Positions 10,909 to 21,892 of a stretch of DNA of 64,000 bases are shown here, piece by piece. The translations under genes and the position numbers were made by a program. The stretch spans positions 3,478,684 through 3,542,683 of the forward strand of contig CM055101.1 of assembly GCA_029204225.1 (NCBI GenBank). The letters are read 5' to 3'. The notes beneath the pieces were generated by a model that was not told the origin of the DNA, did no database searches, and was given only the letters and a program-made list of their open reading frames with translations. This stretch comes from Diphasiastrum complanatum (taxonomy: Eukaryota > Streptophyta > Lycopodiopsida > Lycopodiales > Lycopodiaceae). How positions within the stretch are numbered: the first letter of the stretch is position 1; each line of letters starts with the position of its first letter.

Positions 10909-11965
10909 GACAAATAGCTTTACGCCAATATTAGATTAGATAGACTATATAGATTAAATTTCATTCACAAATTTGATTGTTACTACTTGGATGGTCGAAC
11001 CATTTGTTTCTTATGGTTGATTTCTAGAAGAGATAATGATTCCTTGAGAAGAAAGCAATGGTTAATGACTTTTTTAAAAAAACTTATTTGTAGAAAAGAT
11101 TCTTTGAGAAGAAAATATATTCCAAGCAAATAGATGAGGTAGGTTAATAAATTTTAAATTATTGTTTTTGTGAGATTTAGTTTTCAAATGTATAGAATAG
11201 TTCTACGTTTATATTGCATTTTATTGTTTTGTATTAAAGTCATTGTATGTGGATTCTTAAGGGGAAAAAAATTGTTGAATTGTTCGATAATTAATTTGAT
11301 GTTGCTTTTGTTAAATTTGTAAATTTTATCTTAAATTAGAATAGATAAACTTACATTTACACCAAATAATATTCATTATACATTCTTAACATCATATCAA
11401 GAACATTTGTATGCTCATTGAATGCTTGTAATAAACTTTACAATATAGTACTAACAAAAAGAATGTAGTAATGCATTAAATTTACTAAACCTTATAAACA
11501 ATTGTTGAAATAAACAATAAAATCATATATGATGAAACAAAGACATTTTATATCTCTAAGTCTCTAGAAAAAATACATATATTTTTGTTTTTTATGAAGG
11601 CTTATGAAATCTCTTTTTTCTCCTTTTTTACACACACATATAGACATATAGACATATATGTTTATGTGCGTGCGCGCACGCGTGTGTGTGTATACTAGTG
11701 GGTAAGCCCGTCGTTGACGAGTGACCAATGGTTGGATGGAGGCCAATGGTCGAGACGTGCAGACGATGCTCAGAGCGGGCAGCCAAGAGTCTATGAACAA
11801 AAGTTTGCCAAAGCGGCCCACGGTCTACATAGCCAATGGGCGACCGATTTGGAAGGAGGGGGGGCATGATACGAGATTAAAGATGAGTCTAAGAAAAAAA
11901 AAAAAGATAAGCCCAACCCCAACCCATAAAATAAAGCACCCCTTGCCAAGGTGGGGGCCTTTTTA

Positions 11966-11970
<5 letters not shown>

Positions 11971-12052
<82 letters not shown>
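11971..12052. repeat. (GA)n microsatellite, 82 bases
   Basis: A pure GA run that passes directly into the TG-rich block to its right. It is the first part of a continuous low-complexity region of about 1.07 kb. Confidence 0.97.
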
Positions 12053-12055
<3 letters not shown>

Positions 12056-12650
12056 TGCATGTGCATGTGCATGTGTATGAGAGTGTGTATATGAGAGGGA
12101 GAAAGGAGAGAGAAGGGGAGAGAGAGTGTGTGTGGTGTGTACGCATGTATGTATGTGTGCGTATATGTGTGTATATTTGTGTGTATGTGTGCATATGTAA
12201 ATGTGTGTTTTTGGGTGTCGTGGGTGAGTGTGTGTGTACATGTGTGTGGGTGTATGTATGTGTGAGTGTGCGTGTGTATGCATGTGGGAGAGAGTGTGTA
12301 TTTGTATATGTGTGTATGTATGGTGCATGATTGTGTATGTATGTATACACATATGTATATGTGTGTATATATGTATCAGCATGTGTGTATGTATGTGTGT
12401 GTGCATGCGTGTATGCATATGTGTGTGTATGTATATTTTTGTGTTTGTATCTATGTGCATATATGTATGTGTGCATGTGTGTGTTCACGAGGGTGTGAGT
12501 GTGTGTGCATGTGTGTAAGAAAGAAAGAGAGTGTGTATGTATGTGTATGAGTGAGAGAGCATGTGTATGTGTGTGTATGTGCCCATGTGGGTGTGTGCAT
12601 ATATGTGTGCATGTATGTATGTGTGAGCATGCATGTCTATATGTGTGTGT
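12053..12650. repeat. TG/ATGT-rich low-complexity block
   Basis: About 600 bases made almost wholly of TG, TATG and TGTA words with no pure long array. Together with the CA-rich block after it, this forms an imperfect inverted repeat centred near 12655. Long ORFs in it on both strands, rich in Cys/Val or His/Thr, are repeat translations. Confidence 0.92.
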
Positions 12651-13045
12651 GTTACATATAATATACACATGCTCACATATGCATACCTCCACATATATAC
12701 ATATACACACATTAACACACACATACACATGCATGCAAACATACATACACATACACATATAAATGCACATACATAAATACACATACACATGTATACATAT
12801 ACAAACATATACACATGCATACACACATACACATATACATACACATGCAGATACACACACTCTCATATACATAGACAAACATACAAATATACATAAATAC
12901 ACATTCACATACACATACACATACACACACATACACACACACACACACACTTACACATACATACACACATACACACACTTATATACACACACTTACACAT
13001 ACACACACATATACATACACATACACATACATACACATAATATAA
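12651..13045. repeat. CA/ATAC-rich low-complexity block
   Basis: About 395 bases of CA, ACAT and ATAC words, the strand-swapped counterpart of the preceding TG block. It ends at the leader of the copia element that follows. Confidence 0.92.
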
Positions 13046-13050
13046 AATTT

Positions 13051-13300
13051 GTACCAATATCGGAACCAAGCGCGCTAGCTGAAGAGAAACCCGAGCAGCC
13101 GTGCATCTGCACTCCAGTCCGATATCGCAAGTCCGTACTGATATCGGATCCAAGCGCATGAGCTAAAGAGAATTCTTAGCAATTGTACATCCCTGCTCCA
13201 GTCCGATATTGCATGCTCCAATATCGGATCCACGCGCACAAGTTAAAGAGGATCCTGGGCAATCTTACTTTTGTGCTCCATTCCGATATTAGGTGTATAA
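13051..13300 (+). repeat. Three tandem leader repeats of about 83 bp
   Basis: Direct copies start at about 13051, 13135 and 13215. Each contains a (C/T)(C/T)AATATCGGA(A/T)CCA-type block, GCGC.. and AGAG words, and ends in a CAGTCCGATAT-type block, so each unit begins and ends with near-complementary GATATCGG/CCGATATC words and could fold into a stem. They lie in the untranslated leader upstream of gag. Confidence 0.75.
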
Positions 13301-13404
13301 CCGAAAAAAAAATATTTTATAGTTTTGTGGCGTGATAAACTTTGGAGACTAAGTTGTGTGTTCAGACTGAGCCATTTCTGTGATCCGGACTTGTCTATCC
13401 AGTA

Positions 13405-16400
13405 ATGGCAACTCTAAGCGAGATTGTCCTCAATGAGTCAAGCAAATTGGAAGGAGCCGGCAACTATGTAGTTTGGAAATTCAAACTGAAGAACATTTTG
13501 ATGGAAAAGGAGCTATGGGAGATCGTGACAGGTGAAGAGACAAGGCCATTGATTGAAGAAGATCAACGTACATTTGATAGGAGAAAACAGAAAGCACAGA
13601 ATGTCATCAACTTATCAGTTAGAGATGCAATTATTCCCTACATTTTGGATTTAAAAGGACCAAAAGAAACATGGGATACGTTGAAGGCATTGTTTGAGAC
13701 GACAAACACGTCTTGAGTGCTATTCCTGAAGACGAAGCTGCACACATTGCGGATGGATGATGGTGCAATTATTGTTGATCACCTACTGAAGATCAAAGAG
13801 ATTCGTGACCAATTAGCAGCAGTTGGAGAGTGAGTACAGGATCGTGAGATCGTGCAGTTGACATTGAATAGTTTGAGTGAGTCACATCAGATGTTTGTGA
13901 CAAGTATAGCCACACGAAAAAATCTTCCAACCTATCAAGAGTTAGGTGGATTGCTTTTGCAGGAAGAACAACGTCAAGAGAACTTGAGTCATCGCAATAG
14001 GGGATTTGATCAAGCTCTTGCAGTCAGGGGACGTGGTGGTAGATTTGGTCGTGGAAGACACCAATCAAGAGGTGGAAACTCAAATCGTGGATCATTCCAA
14101 CAATTTCAAGAACAATCCAATGATGGCCCAAATTGAGGCAATTGGAATCAAGGCCGACGCCAAGGACGCGGCTATTCCAGACAAAATAAACCTGGAAATT
14201 GTAGGTATTGCAACAAACCTGGCCACTGGGAGCATGAATGCTTCAAGAAACATAAGGAGATGGAACAAAGAAAAGACAAAGGGCAAGTGGGAAATTATGC
14301 TGATCAACATCAATTTGATGATTATTATTATGAAAACAACAGGTGAGAGCTCAAAATTGTTCATTACAGCAATAATGACAAGTGATGAAACCAAGGATAC
14401 CTGGTACATTGATAGTGGTGCATCCAAGCACATGACTTCAAGAAAAGAGTGGTTTTCAGAACTCAAGGAAACTCACAATGGTGATGAAGTTGGACAAGCT
14501 GATGGCAAATTGCTATCTGTTAAAAGAGTTAGAGTGGTACCAATGAAGTTAGCCAATGGGAAGATAAAGCGGATAAGCAATGTGCAATATGTACCTGGCT
14601 TAGCTAACAATCTACTATATGTTGGGATGATGGCTAATCAACAACTCAAGGTTGAGTTTGACAACGACAAATGTCTTGTCAAAGACATCAAGAATCACTA
14701 CAAAGTGATTGCTACAGGATCTAGAGTCAACGGGAATCGACTCTACAAATTGAATGCGAGATCTTTTGCTCAAGCTATGGTAAGCACAGTTGATAGTCGA
14801 AGTGATCTTTGGCATCAACGATTCGGTCATATTAGTGCTCAAAGTTTACAGATTCTCAAAAGAGATAATCTAGTTATAGGATTGCCTGATATTTCCTTTG
14901 AAGGAAAAATTTGTGAAGGTTGCATTTTGGGAAAACAACACAGAGAGAGGTTTCCCAAAAGTAGAGCAAGGAGAGTCACTGGCATCCTAGATCTTGTCCA
15001 CAGTGATCTATGTGGACCTATGCATACTAGATCTCTTATAGTGGCTACTATTACTTTATCACTTTCATTGATGATTATAGCAGATGCATTTGGATTTATT
15101 TCATAAGCAAGAAGTCAGATGCTTTTGTTAAGTTCAGGGAATTCAAGGCATTAGTTGAAAAGCAAACATGATGTTGCATCAAAACTTTGAGATCTGATGG
15201 AGGTGGTGAGTATTTTTTGACAGAATTTATTGATTTTTGCAAAGATCATGGGATCAAGAGACGAACTACAACACCTTATTCACCACAGGAAAGTGGAGTT
15301 GCAGAACGAAAGAACAGATCTATTGTTGAGGTGGCTCAAAGGCAAGGGTCTGCCAAACACCTTTTGGGCAGAAGCTTGTAGCACAGCTACGCACATCCTG
15401 AATCAGTGTCCTACAAAATCCGTGGAAGGTAAGACACCTCATGAAGCTGTTACTAGAAAGAAACCTAATATTTCTCATTTGAGACTATTTAGTTGTGATG
15501 CTTATGCTCATATTCCTGATGAGAAACGAAGGAAATTGGATGCAAAGTCTATCAAGTGTATTTTCCTTGGATATGATGAGAAGGCCAAGGCATGCAGGAT
15601 GTATGACACAAATGCACATAAGCTTGTAATTTCTAGGGATGCTACATTTGACGAGATGGGCGAGGTGAACAATCTGAAGTAATCACTTAACCTTTTGATG
15701 AGGGGAGTGAAAGCACAGCTCAAGAAGGAAGTGGATCTTGATATAGAAATTCATTGGACAAAGGCAAGCCTAATGCTGAAATTCCCAAGAGAGTACCTAA
15801 ATGGTACTTATCAATCACAGATGGTGCAAAGAAAGCAAATAGATGTTAAATCTGCTTTTCTTAATGGAGTGCTGGATGAAGAGGTGTACTTGGTACAACC
15901 TCAAGGATTTATTGAACCAGGGAGAGAGAGCACCTTGTTTGTAAGCTCAACAAAGCTATTTATGGATTGAAGCAAGCACCACGAACGTGGTACTCTTGCA
16001 TTGATGAATACTTTAAACAAAGAGAAATGGTAAAGAGTGATGATGATCCTAATCTTTACATTCTAAGACAAGATTCAGATATAATGTTCATTGTGTTGTA
16101 CGTGGATGATTTGATTATTACAGGAAGTAATGAGACCTTAATTGATGAAATCAAATCAGCTCTTTCCAATGCTTTTGACATGAGAGATCTAGGATTGATG
16201 CACTATTGTCTTGGCATTGAAGTATGGCAAAAGGAAAATGTGGTCTTTCTTACACAAAGAAAATATGCACGAGATTTGCTTTATAAGTTCAATATGCAGG
16301 ATTGTAAGCCTTTGAGTACACCTATGGATGTCAACATGAAGCTTACTGCATATGATGAATCTGAGAAAGTGGATGCTTATTTGTATAGACAGCTAGTGGG

Positions 16401-17025
16401 TAGTTTGATTTATTTGACACACACACGACCTGATATTTCTTATGTTGTTGGTGTTGTTAGTCAGTTTATGCAAGATCCTAGACAAACAAACTTGAAGTCT
16501 GCTAAACGTATTCTCAGATACATTCGAGGGACATTGAATTTTGGTTTGAAGTATGATTAGCCTAAAGTGCAAATATTGATAGGATATACAGATGCTGATT
16601 AGGCAGGTAATATTGATGACAGAAGGTCTACCAGTGGTCATACATTCAGTTATGGTACAGCTGCAATTTCATGGAGCAACAAAAAGCAACCTACAGTAGC
16701 CTTTTCCTCGACGAAAGCTGAATATCGAGCACTCAGCAATGCTGCACAAGAAGCGGTATGGTTACAAAGATTGCTTGTGGATTTAGGTCAACCACAGGTG
16801 GATGCAACTACTATATCTTGGGACAATCAACGTTGCATTCACCTTGTCAAAAATCCAGTTTTACATGCTCGAACCAAGCACGTCGAAATACATTATCATT
16901 TTGTTTGAGAGAAAAATTTTGATGGAGCCATTGATCTTGTTTTCTATAAATCTGAAGATCAAGTGGCAGATATTTTTACTAAGTCATTAGGTAGATGTAA
17001 ATTTGAAAAGTTTTGTATTCTATAG
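13405..17025 (+). pseudogene. Copia gag-pol pseudogene
   Basis: The gag start is ATG at 13405 (MATLSEIVLNESSKLEG). Gag reads with in-frame stops near 13714 and 13831 to an RGG-like stretch (14030-14085) and a CCHC zinc knuckle, CRYCNKPGHWEHEC, near 14200. The frame shifts before the protease, which keeps WYIDSGASKHM (14403-14435). The integrase keeps its HHCC zone, LVHSDLCGPM, LRSDGGGEY-type and ESGVAERKNR motifs but has a stop and frameshift near 15105-15190 and another near 15350. The N-terminal half of RT is deleted: the frame jumps to DVKSAFLNGVL near 15840. RT keeps LYVDDLIITG (16099 on) and the IYGLKQAPR motif. RNase H runs on past a stop at 16558 to HARTKHVEIHYHF and DIFTKSLGRCKF near 17000. 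The polyprotein would have made the copy machinery of the element; it is dead now. Confidence 0.85.
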
Positions 17026-17060
17026 GAATAGAAGAATGTAATTTTATCATTGAGGGAGAC

Positions 17061-17324
17061 TGTTAGAAATCAATGATAAACTTCATTGTTATACTTCTTA
17101 GTTACTGTTTACGATGTACTTTATTACTAGCTGTAACTAGTCATTGGCTAGTCTAGTAGTCTACTCCTAGGTTCTCCCTCTCTATCAGGGTTCAGGGTTT
17201 ATATGTACATTTTACATTCAGTATATTGCAGTGTGATAGAGTGATATTGTGTGTTCGTCTTCCGGCTCCTTACTTGGTGATTGCTTATGGTGAATGCTTG
17301 ATGTTGCAATTCTGATTGTTGACA
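17061..17324 (+). repeat. Probable 3' LTR of the copia element at 13-17 kb
   Basis: It starts TGTTAGAAAT directly after the purine tract TGAGGGAGAC. The right end is set at GACA because a foreign RNase H frame begins right after it; no second LTR copy is available to prove this. Confidence 0.5.
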
Positions 17325-17770
17325 GGGAGGAGATGTCTCAACCAGAAAATCCACTTCTGGGTTTTGTTTCTTTCTGACAGGGGGACCAATTTCATGGAAT
17401 TTGAAGAAGCATAAATCAATGGCACTTTATTTGACCTAAGCAGAGTACATTTCAACATATCAAGGTTCAAAAGAAGCTATCTGGATCAGATTATTACTTC
17501 ATAATTTACATCACACTCTGTTTCAGCCTACTACCATTCTATGTGATAATATGAGTTGTATTTCATTGTCACTGAATCCCAGATTTCATGGCAAGTCAAA
17601 GCACATTGAAATCCAATTTTATTCGGAAAAAAGTTTTCTCAAGACAAGTGATATTTCAATACTGCTCCACATCAGAAATGGTTGCAGACATCTTCACCAA
17701 AGCTCTTCCCAAGATCAAGCATCAAAAGTTTTTTCAACATGCTAAACCTGACGAAGACACTCAAGGCACC
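17325..17770 (+). pseudogene. Tail of a second copia element (RNase H end)
   Basis: The frame reads STRKSTSGFCFFLTGGPISW, then, after a stop, SKEAIWI..., then CDNMSCISLSLNPRFHGKSK, then, in a shifted frame, FQYCSTSEMVADIFTKALP. These are standard landmarks of the copia RNase H domain and pol C-terminus. The catalytic N-terminal part and everything upstream are missing. It follows directly after the putative LTR of the first copia, which suggests that the first element landed inside this one. Confidence 0.8.
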
Positions 17771-19260
17771 AAACGTGACCTTAAGCTCATAGTTTCCTCC
17801 TTGGAGATAGAATTTATTCAAGATTCTTCTTGCACATTTTATGATCATTGATCTAAGATCAGATGCAACCTATTTTGGTTTTATGTCTACTCATCTGATA
17901 CTTACAAGAATTATAGGTTTTTGTTTTGTCATTTTGCATATGTAGCCATGTTTCTTAACATAGACTGCAGCATCTACAAAACTACTCTCATTTTGTGTGC
18001 AGAATAACACCTGGTAAAATACACGAGTTTCGCATAGCAGTTTCACACTTGAAGCTTTACACAATCGAAAATAGTTGAACTACTCGAAGGACGACTACAT
18101 CGACCTTCCGACTGATCTTCATCTCTGGACTAAAGCGTATTCATTGATGTTTTTTTCTACATTTGAATGTCAAAGTATTTGAAGAACATTGAAGACCTGG
18201 CCATTTTTTATGACTTCAACCATCAAATCATTGTTTTCTAACAGTTTGCAGAAAATGAACTCTTTTCGCAATAGTCTGTAGAAATGAACTGTTTTTCGCA
18301 CAATTCACGTTTTTCTCAAAAAGTCAAAATACGAAGTTTGCGACAAAAGTGTCCTACTTAACATTCCAACCATTTTTAGAAATGCAAAGTTTTTGCGAAG
18401 GAATGCGAAGTCACTTAGCAACTTCAAAAAATACAAAGTTTGCGACAAGTCCACTTTACTTCAACAATCGACAATTTTAACTACTTCGAAAATATGCGAA
18501 GTATGCAAAGTATTCAGCAAATAATTTTACTTCAAAGACCGATCATTCTAACTACTTTTGGAAAACCCGAAGTATGCAACCGAAGTCTTCTTGCGAAGAA
18601 TGCGAAATATGCGACAAACTTCACTATTTCAACGACTTCAAGTCATTGGACTATTATTCACTTTGTACAGATGTCGTTGTATATTATTTCACAACCAAGT
18701 ACATAGTTTAAACTAAATTAGTCTTGTAATTATAGATTAGTTAAATGATTCTTGTCATAAACAATGATCTGTATAAATACATTTCCAGCTCTTATTTAGC
18801 CGTGTGCAATAGAGCAAAAGATTTGCATCTGAATTACACCCCACTTTTTTAGGCTGTAACCATTTACGTTGCTCTTGCTCCATGACAAGCATTCAGTGTA
18901 ATATAGAAACAACACTTTTTCATATATGTGTCTAACGTAGATATTTGCATGTTATTATTGATTGCACTCTTCCATTACTTGTCGTAGCTCGTTCACTCAA
19001 TCTGATTAAATCACATACGTCTCTGACTCCTCAGAATTTGATCAGACAATGGCAGATGATGGTTGTCTTTGATGTATGAGGAACAATATCTATCTTGTTG
19101 CACCATCACTTTAAATTATGTTGTTGACAGATGCTTCTACTTATGCCCTGTCAACGAGTTTATTGTTTCTTCTTTTGTCTGTCAGCAGATTCTGTGGGCA
19201 TTTCTTGAATGTTAATGTTCTTGATTCATTGCCCAGATTAGGCAGAAAGAACTAATATTA
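17771..19260. other. Noncoding; probable remains of a copia LTR and 3' region
   Basis: There is no supported gene. Between about 18240 and 18620, words such as TGCGAAGT, GCGACAA and ACTTCGAAAA recur a dozen or so times in both orientations. A TATAAATA box at about 18773 is followed by a T-rich stretch, as in an LTR promoter. This would suit the LTR of the copia whose tail ends at 17770, but I cannot find its partner. Confidence 0.35.
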
Positions 19261-19269
19261 ATTTTATTA

Positions 19270-20275
19270 TTGTCTTGCCTATTAGAGGACACTTGGGAAG
19301 GTCTCTTGAACTGTACTTGCATGCAGTACCAACCAAACATGCAAGCCAAGATGCTCAACAAATGATCAGATTGCAACTCGGTTGAACACCAAATGGTTTT
19401 TTGCTTTTGAATACTACAAAATTGAATTGAACAACTCCTTATAGATTGAAACCTAATCCTAACATGCATCAAGCCACAAACAATAAACAAGAAACTAGAC
19501 TAGAAAGCATTTCAAATGTACAAGAATCAAGAAACACACATTTCTTGATTCTTGGACATTCCAAGAACATCTAGAACTAGGATGTCAAGAATATGCAAGA
19601 TATTAGCCCCACTCCTAGTCTACATAGTTTACTTGAATGTTTGATTCTTACTCTAATCCATAAAAACAAAAAATCTAATACACGCTAATAAGAGCATCAC
19701 TCAATAAAGCCATCATGATCAAGGAGCTTAATGTTGTATCAAAACTCGTGGAGGCTCTTCTCATTAATCACAAGGAGTAGATACAATGCATAAAAAGCTC
19801 CCTCCTACAAAGGAGAAGCCTCTTAAATTAACAAGAGAGCTACTTAGGTGGCATTCTAGTGGCAATTCCACAATAGAACAAATTACAAGTGGAATTATCT
19901 CCTCCACTAGAGGTCACCATCAAATGGTGGCTCACTCTACTTTTTTAAGAGGGGTCTACATACATTTATTACAAATGCCTAGAAATACTAACTCCTACAT
20001 GGTCCTTCTATTTCTTTTGGGATTCACCATGAGGCTCACATGATTTCTTCCTATCATTCTTAGCTAGTATTTCTCAACTCTCATTCTTCTTCAGAGACCT
20101 CTTCAGTCTAAGGTGAGATGTGCTCTGGCGTAGCTCTGGCCTAATATCTTGGGAATTCGTCAAAATCAGTCAACATTATCCCACCTCTAATGTGTTGCAG
20201 CACCCACTACAACCCATGTTGGATGATATTGCTTGCTTCCGCATTGGCATCTTCGATTGTCACTCGGAAAAGGGT
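19270..20275 (+). repeat. Dispersed repeat family, copy A
   Basis: This copy shares with copies B, C and D blocks such as AAGAATCAAGAAAC..TTGATTCTTGGACAT, CATGATCAAGGAGCT, GAGGCTCTTCTCATT, AGGTGGCATTCTAGTGG, CCACTAGAGGTCACCATCAA, TTCACCATGAGGCT and TTGGGAATTCGTCAAAATCAG. It is the longest and most diverged copy. I see no coding frame, so it may be the body or LTR of a non-autonomous element. Confidence 0.65.
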
Positions 20276-20315
20276 AGATCCTCGTTCGCTTGCGTAAAAC
20301 CAAGTGCTTATTATT

Positions 20316-20551
20316 GTCACGCACACGAAAGTGCCATGGGCTTGAGCGCCCAGAGAAGGCCCCATAAGTAACTGCTTGCCTTTAACTCTCCCATACATAA
20401 GTTGGGGCTTCTCTACATCCTCTATCCCCTGGTACCAGCCCTTTTGGGGGTTAGACGGATGGCGGGTGGCTAGGCGACTGGGGTTGGGGTCCCAGTACAT
20501 GGCTCATGTGGGTACGTGTGTGTGCGTGGCCCTGAGGCCCAAATTCTTTAC
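20316..20551 (+). repeat. Short LTR-like repeat (236 bp) followed by a primer site
   Basis: It begins TGTCACGCACACG and ends TTCTTTACA, giving TGT..ACA ends. It is directly followed by TGGTATCAGAGCC, the usual primer site for initiator tRNA-Met, so it behaves as a 5' LTR. A second copy at about 32684-32931 shares most of its length, including CTCTATCCCCTGGTACCAGC and GAGGCCCAAATTCTTTACA. The small size suggests a TRIM-like non-autonomous element or the end of a larger LTR. Confidence 0.65.
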
Positions 20552-20564
20552 ATGGTATCAGAGC
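20552..20564 (+). promoter_or_regulatory. Retroelement primer-binding site (tRNA-Met)
   Basis: TGGTATCAGAGCC is complementary to the 3' end of plant initiator tRNA-Met and lies immediately after the LTR-like end TTTACA. Confidence 0.75.
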
Positions 20565-20584
20565 CAGTGGAGGTTCCTTTGCTT

Positions 20585-21035
20585 GTGCTTGCTCCTTAAG
20601 TGGCATCCTAGTGGAATTTCCACATTTCACAAATTACAAGTGGAATATTGCTCTCCACTAGAGGTCACCATCAAAAGGTGGCTCACTCTACTTTCTTTAA
20701 GAGGGGTCTACTTGCATTTATTGCATTTGCTTAGAAATACTAGTTCATACATGGTCATTCCATCTTCCGGAATTCACCATGAGGCTTACACAGTTCTTAC
20801 TTGTCTTTCCTAGCTAGTATTTCTCAGCTCTCATACTTGGCTCTCAATCTTCATTAGTCTCGTCTTCTCAGAGACCTCCTCGGTCTAAAGTGAGAGGTGC
20901 TCTTGAGTTGACTTATCCGAGTATCTTGGGGATTCATCAGAATTAGCCAACATTATTTCACCCCTAATGTGTTGTAGGACCCACTACAACTCATATTGGA
21001 TGATGTCACTCCACTTTGCATTGGCATCTTCAATC
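20585..21035 (+). repeat. Dispersed repeat family, copy B (3' half only)
   Basis: It starts at CTTAAGTGGCATCCTAGTGG and runs to GCATTGGCATCTTCAATCGT. It matches the second halves of copies A and C closely. Its 5' half is absent, and the short LTR with primer site lies just before it. Confidence 0.7.
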
Positions 21036-21044
21036 GTCATAATC

Positions 21045-21660
21045 GTCGAGTGAGATCCGACGCAATCCCGTCGGTCGAGATCTGATCAAAAATCCATCGG
21101 TCAAGATCTAATCGAAAATCCGTCGATCGAGATCTGACGCGAACCCGTCGATCGAAATTTGACATGAACCCGTCAATCGAGATCCGACCCAGAACCATCG
21201 GTCAAGATCTGACGCAAACTCGTCGGTCGAGATCTGATCAAAAAACCGTCGGTCAAGATCTGACGTGAACCTGTCGGTCGAGATCTGATTGAAAATCCGT
21301 CGGTCGAGATTTGACGCGAACCCGTCAGTCGAGATCTGATCAAAAACTCGTCGGTCGAGATCTCAAGAAAAAAACGTCGATTGAGATTTCAAAAAATATC
21401 GTCAGTTGAGATTTCAAAAAAAAATGTCAGTTGAGATTTCAAAAAAAAAAAAAAAAAAAAAACAGTCGGTTGAGATATGAGCGGAGGGCGTCGATTAAGG
21501 GAAGTGTCGGTTGAGATATGAAGGGAAGCGTCGGCTGAGGGAAACGTCGGCTGAGGGAAGCGTCGGTTGAGAATTGAAAGGAAGCATCAGCTGACATATG
21601 AAAGAAGCATCGATTGAGATATGAAGGAAAGCGTCGGCTGAGGGGAGTGTAGTTGATGGG
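21045..21660 (+). repeat. Minisatellite, 25-26 bp unit, about 20 copies
   Basis: Head-to-tail copies of CGTCGGTCGAGATCTGACG plus a variable tail (CGAACC, ATCAAAAATC or GAACCC). The first half is CG-rich with an AGATCT core. From about 21365 the unit changes to CGTCGATTGAGATTTC + A-run, and from about 21475 to shorter GTCGGCTGAGGGAAGC units of 16-24 bases. An A-run lies at about 21440-21461. No start, stop or coding sense is conserved. Confidence 0.9.
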
Positions 21661-21892
21661 TGTGGGCTCTGGTTTGCAGTTGTGGTGGCTTGCTGGTTGG
21701 TTTGCAGGTTCAGGTGCAAGCAAGTTGGTTTTCAGACGGATTTGCAAGCAAGTCGTTTTGCCTGCATTTGTTGTTTCTTGCAGGTCGTTTTGCAGGTAGG
21801 GTGGTTCGTTTGCAAGGTAGACTGCAGATCTAAACACTGTTGTAGCAGGTGTGGGTTTATGAGGTGTGGAGTTCAAGCAACAACGGTGCCAA

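Larger units (their letters stand above)
9740..11960. other. Noncoding stretch with peroxidase 5' flank and microsatellites
   Basis: The first few hundred bases are the promoter side of the peroxidase gene. GA runs lie at 10149-10176 and 10864-10904, and a short TG/CG/TG run at about 11655-11690. The part at 10915-11640 is strongly AT-rich. No open frame is convincing once the repeats are set aside. Confidence 0.5.
13051..17324 (+). mobile_element. Degenerate Ty1/copia element, 5' LTR missing
   Basis: The domain order gag, protease, integrase, RT, RNase H is that of Ty1/copia. A repeat-bearing leader (13051-13404) precedes gag, and a purine-rich tract (TGAGGGAGAC, 17051-17060) precedes a probable 3' LTR that begins TGTTAGAAAT at 17061 and may end at GACA near 17324. 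No 5' LTR or primer-binding site is visible left of the leader, where the TG/CA microsatellite begins, so the element is either truncated or has lost its 5' LTR to that block. Coding is broken throughout, so it cannot move by itself. Its 3' LTR abuts another copia RNase H tail (17325 on), suggesting insertion into an older copia. Confidence 0.8.

Noticed and set aside
11963-13161. Very long ORFs (up to 327 codons) on both strands
   Set aside because: They are translations of TG/CA and GA repeats in all frames, with His/Thr/Cys/Val-only composition, and are not genes.
20552-20564. tRNA-Met gene
   Set aside because: Only the 12-13 bases complementary to the tRNA 3' end are present; no cloverleaf. 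The same holds at 23200 and 51502.
20315-20565. Cassandra-type TRIM with 5S rRNA promoter
   Set aside because: LTR size and primer site would fit, but I see no 5S box A or box C sequence in it.
21045-21660. CRISPR-like array
   Set aside because: Units are directly adjacent with no unique spacers between constant repeats, unit length drifts, and the context is a plant nuclear genome. It is a minisatellite.
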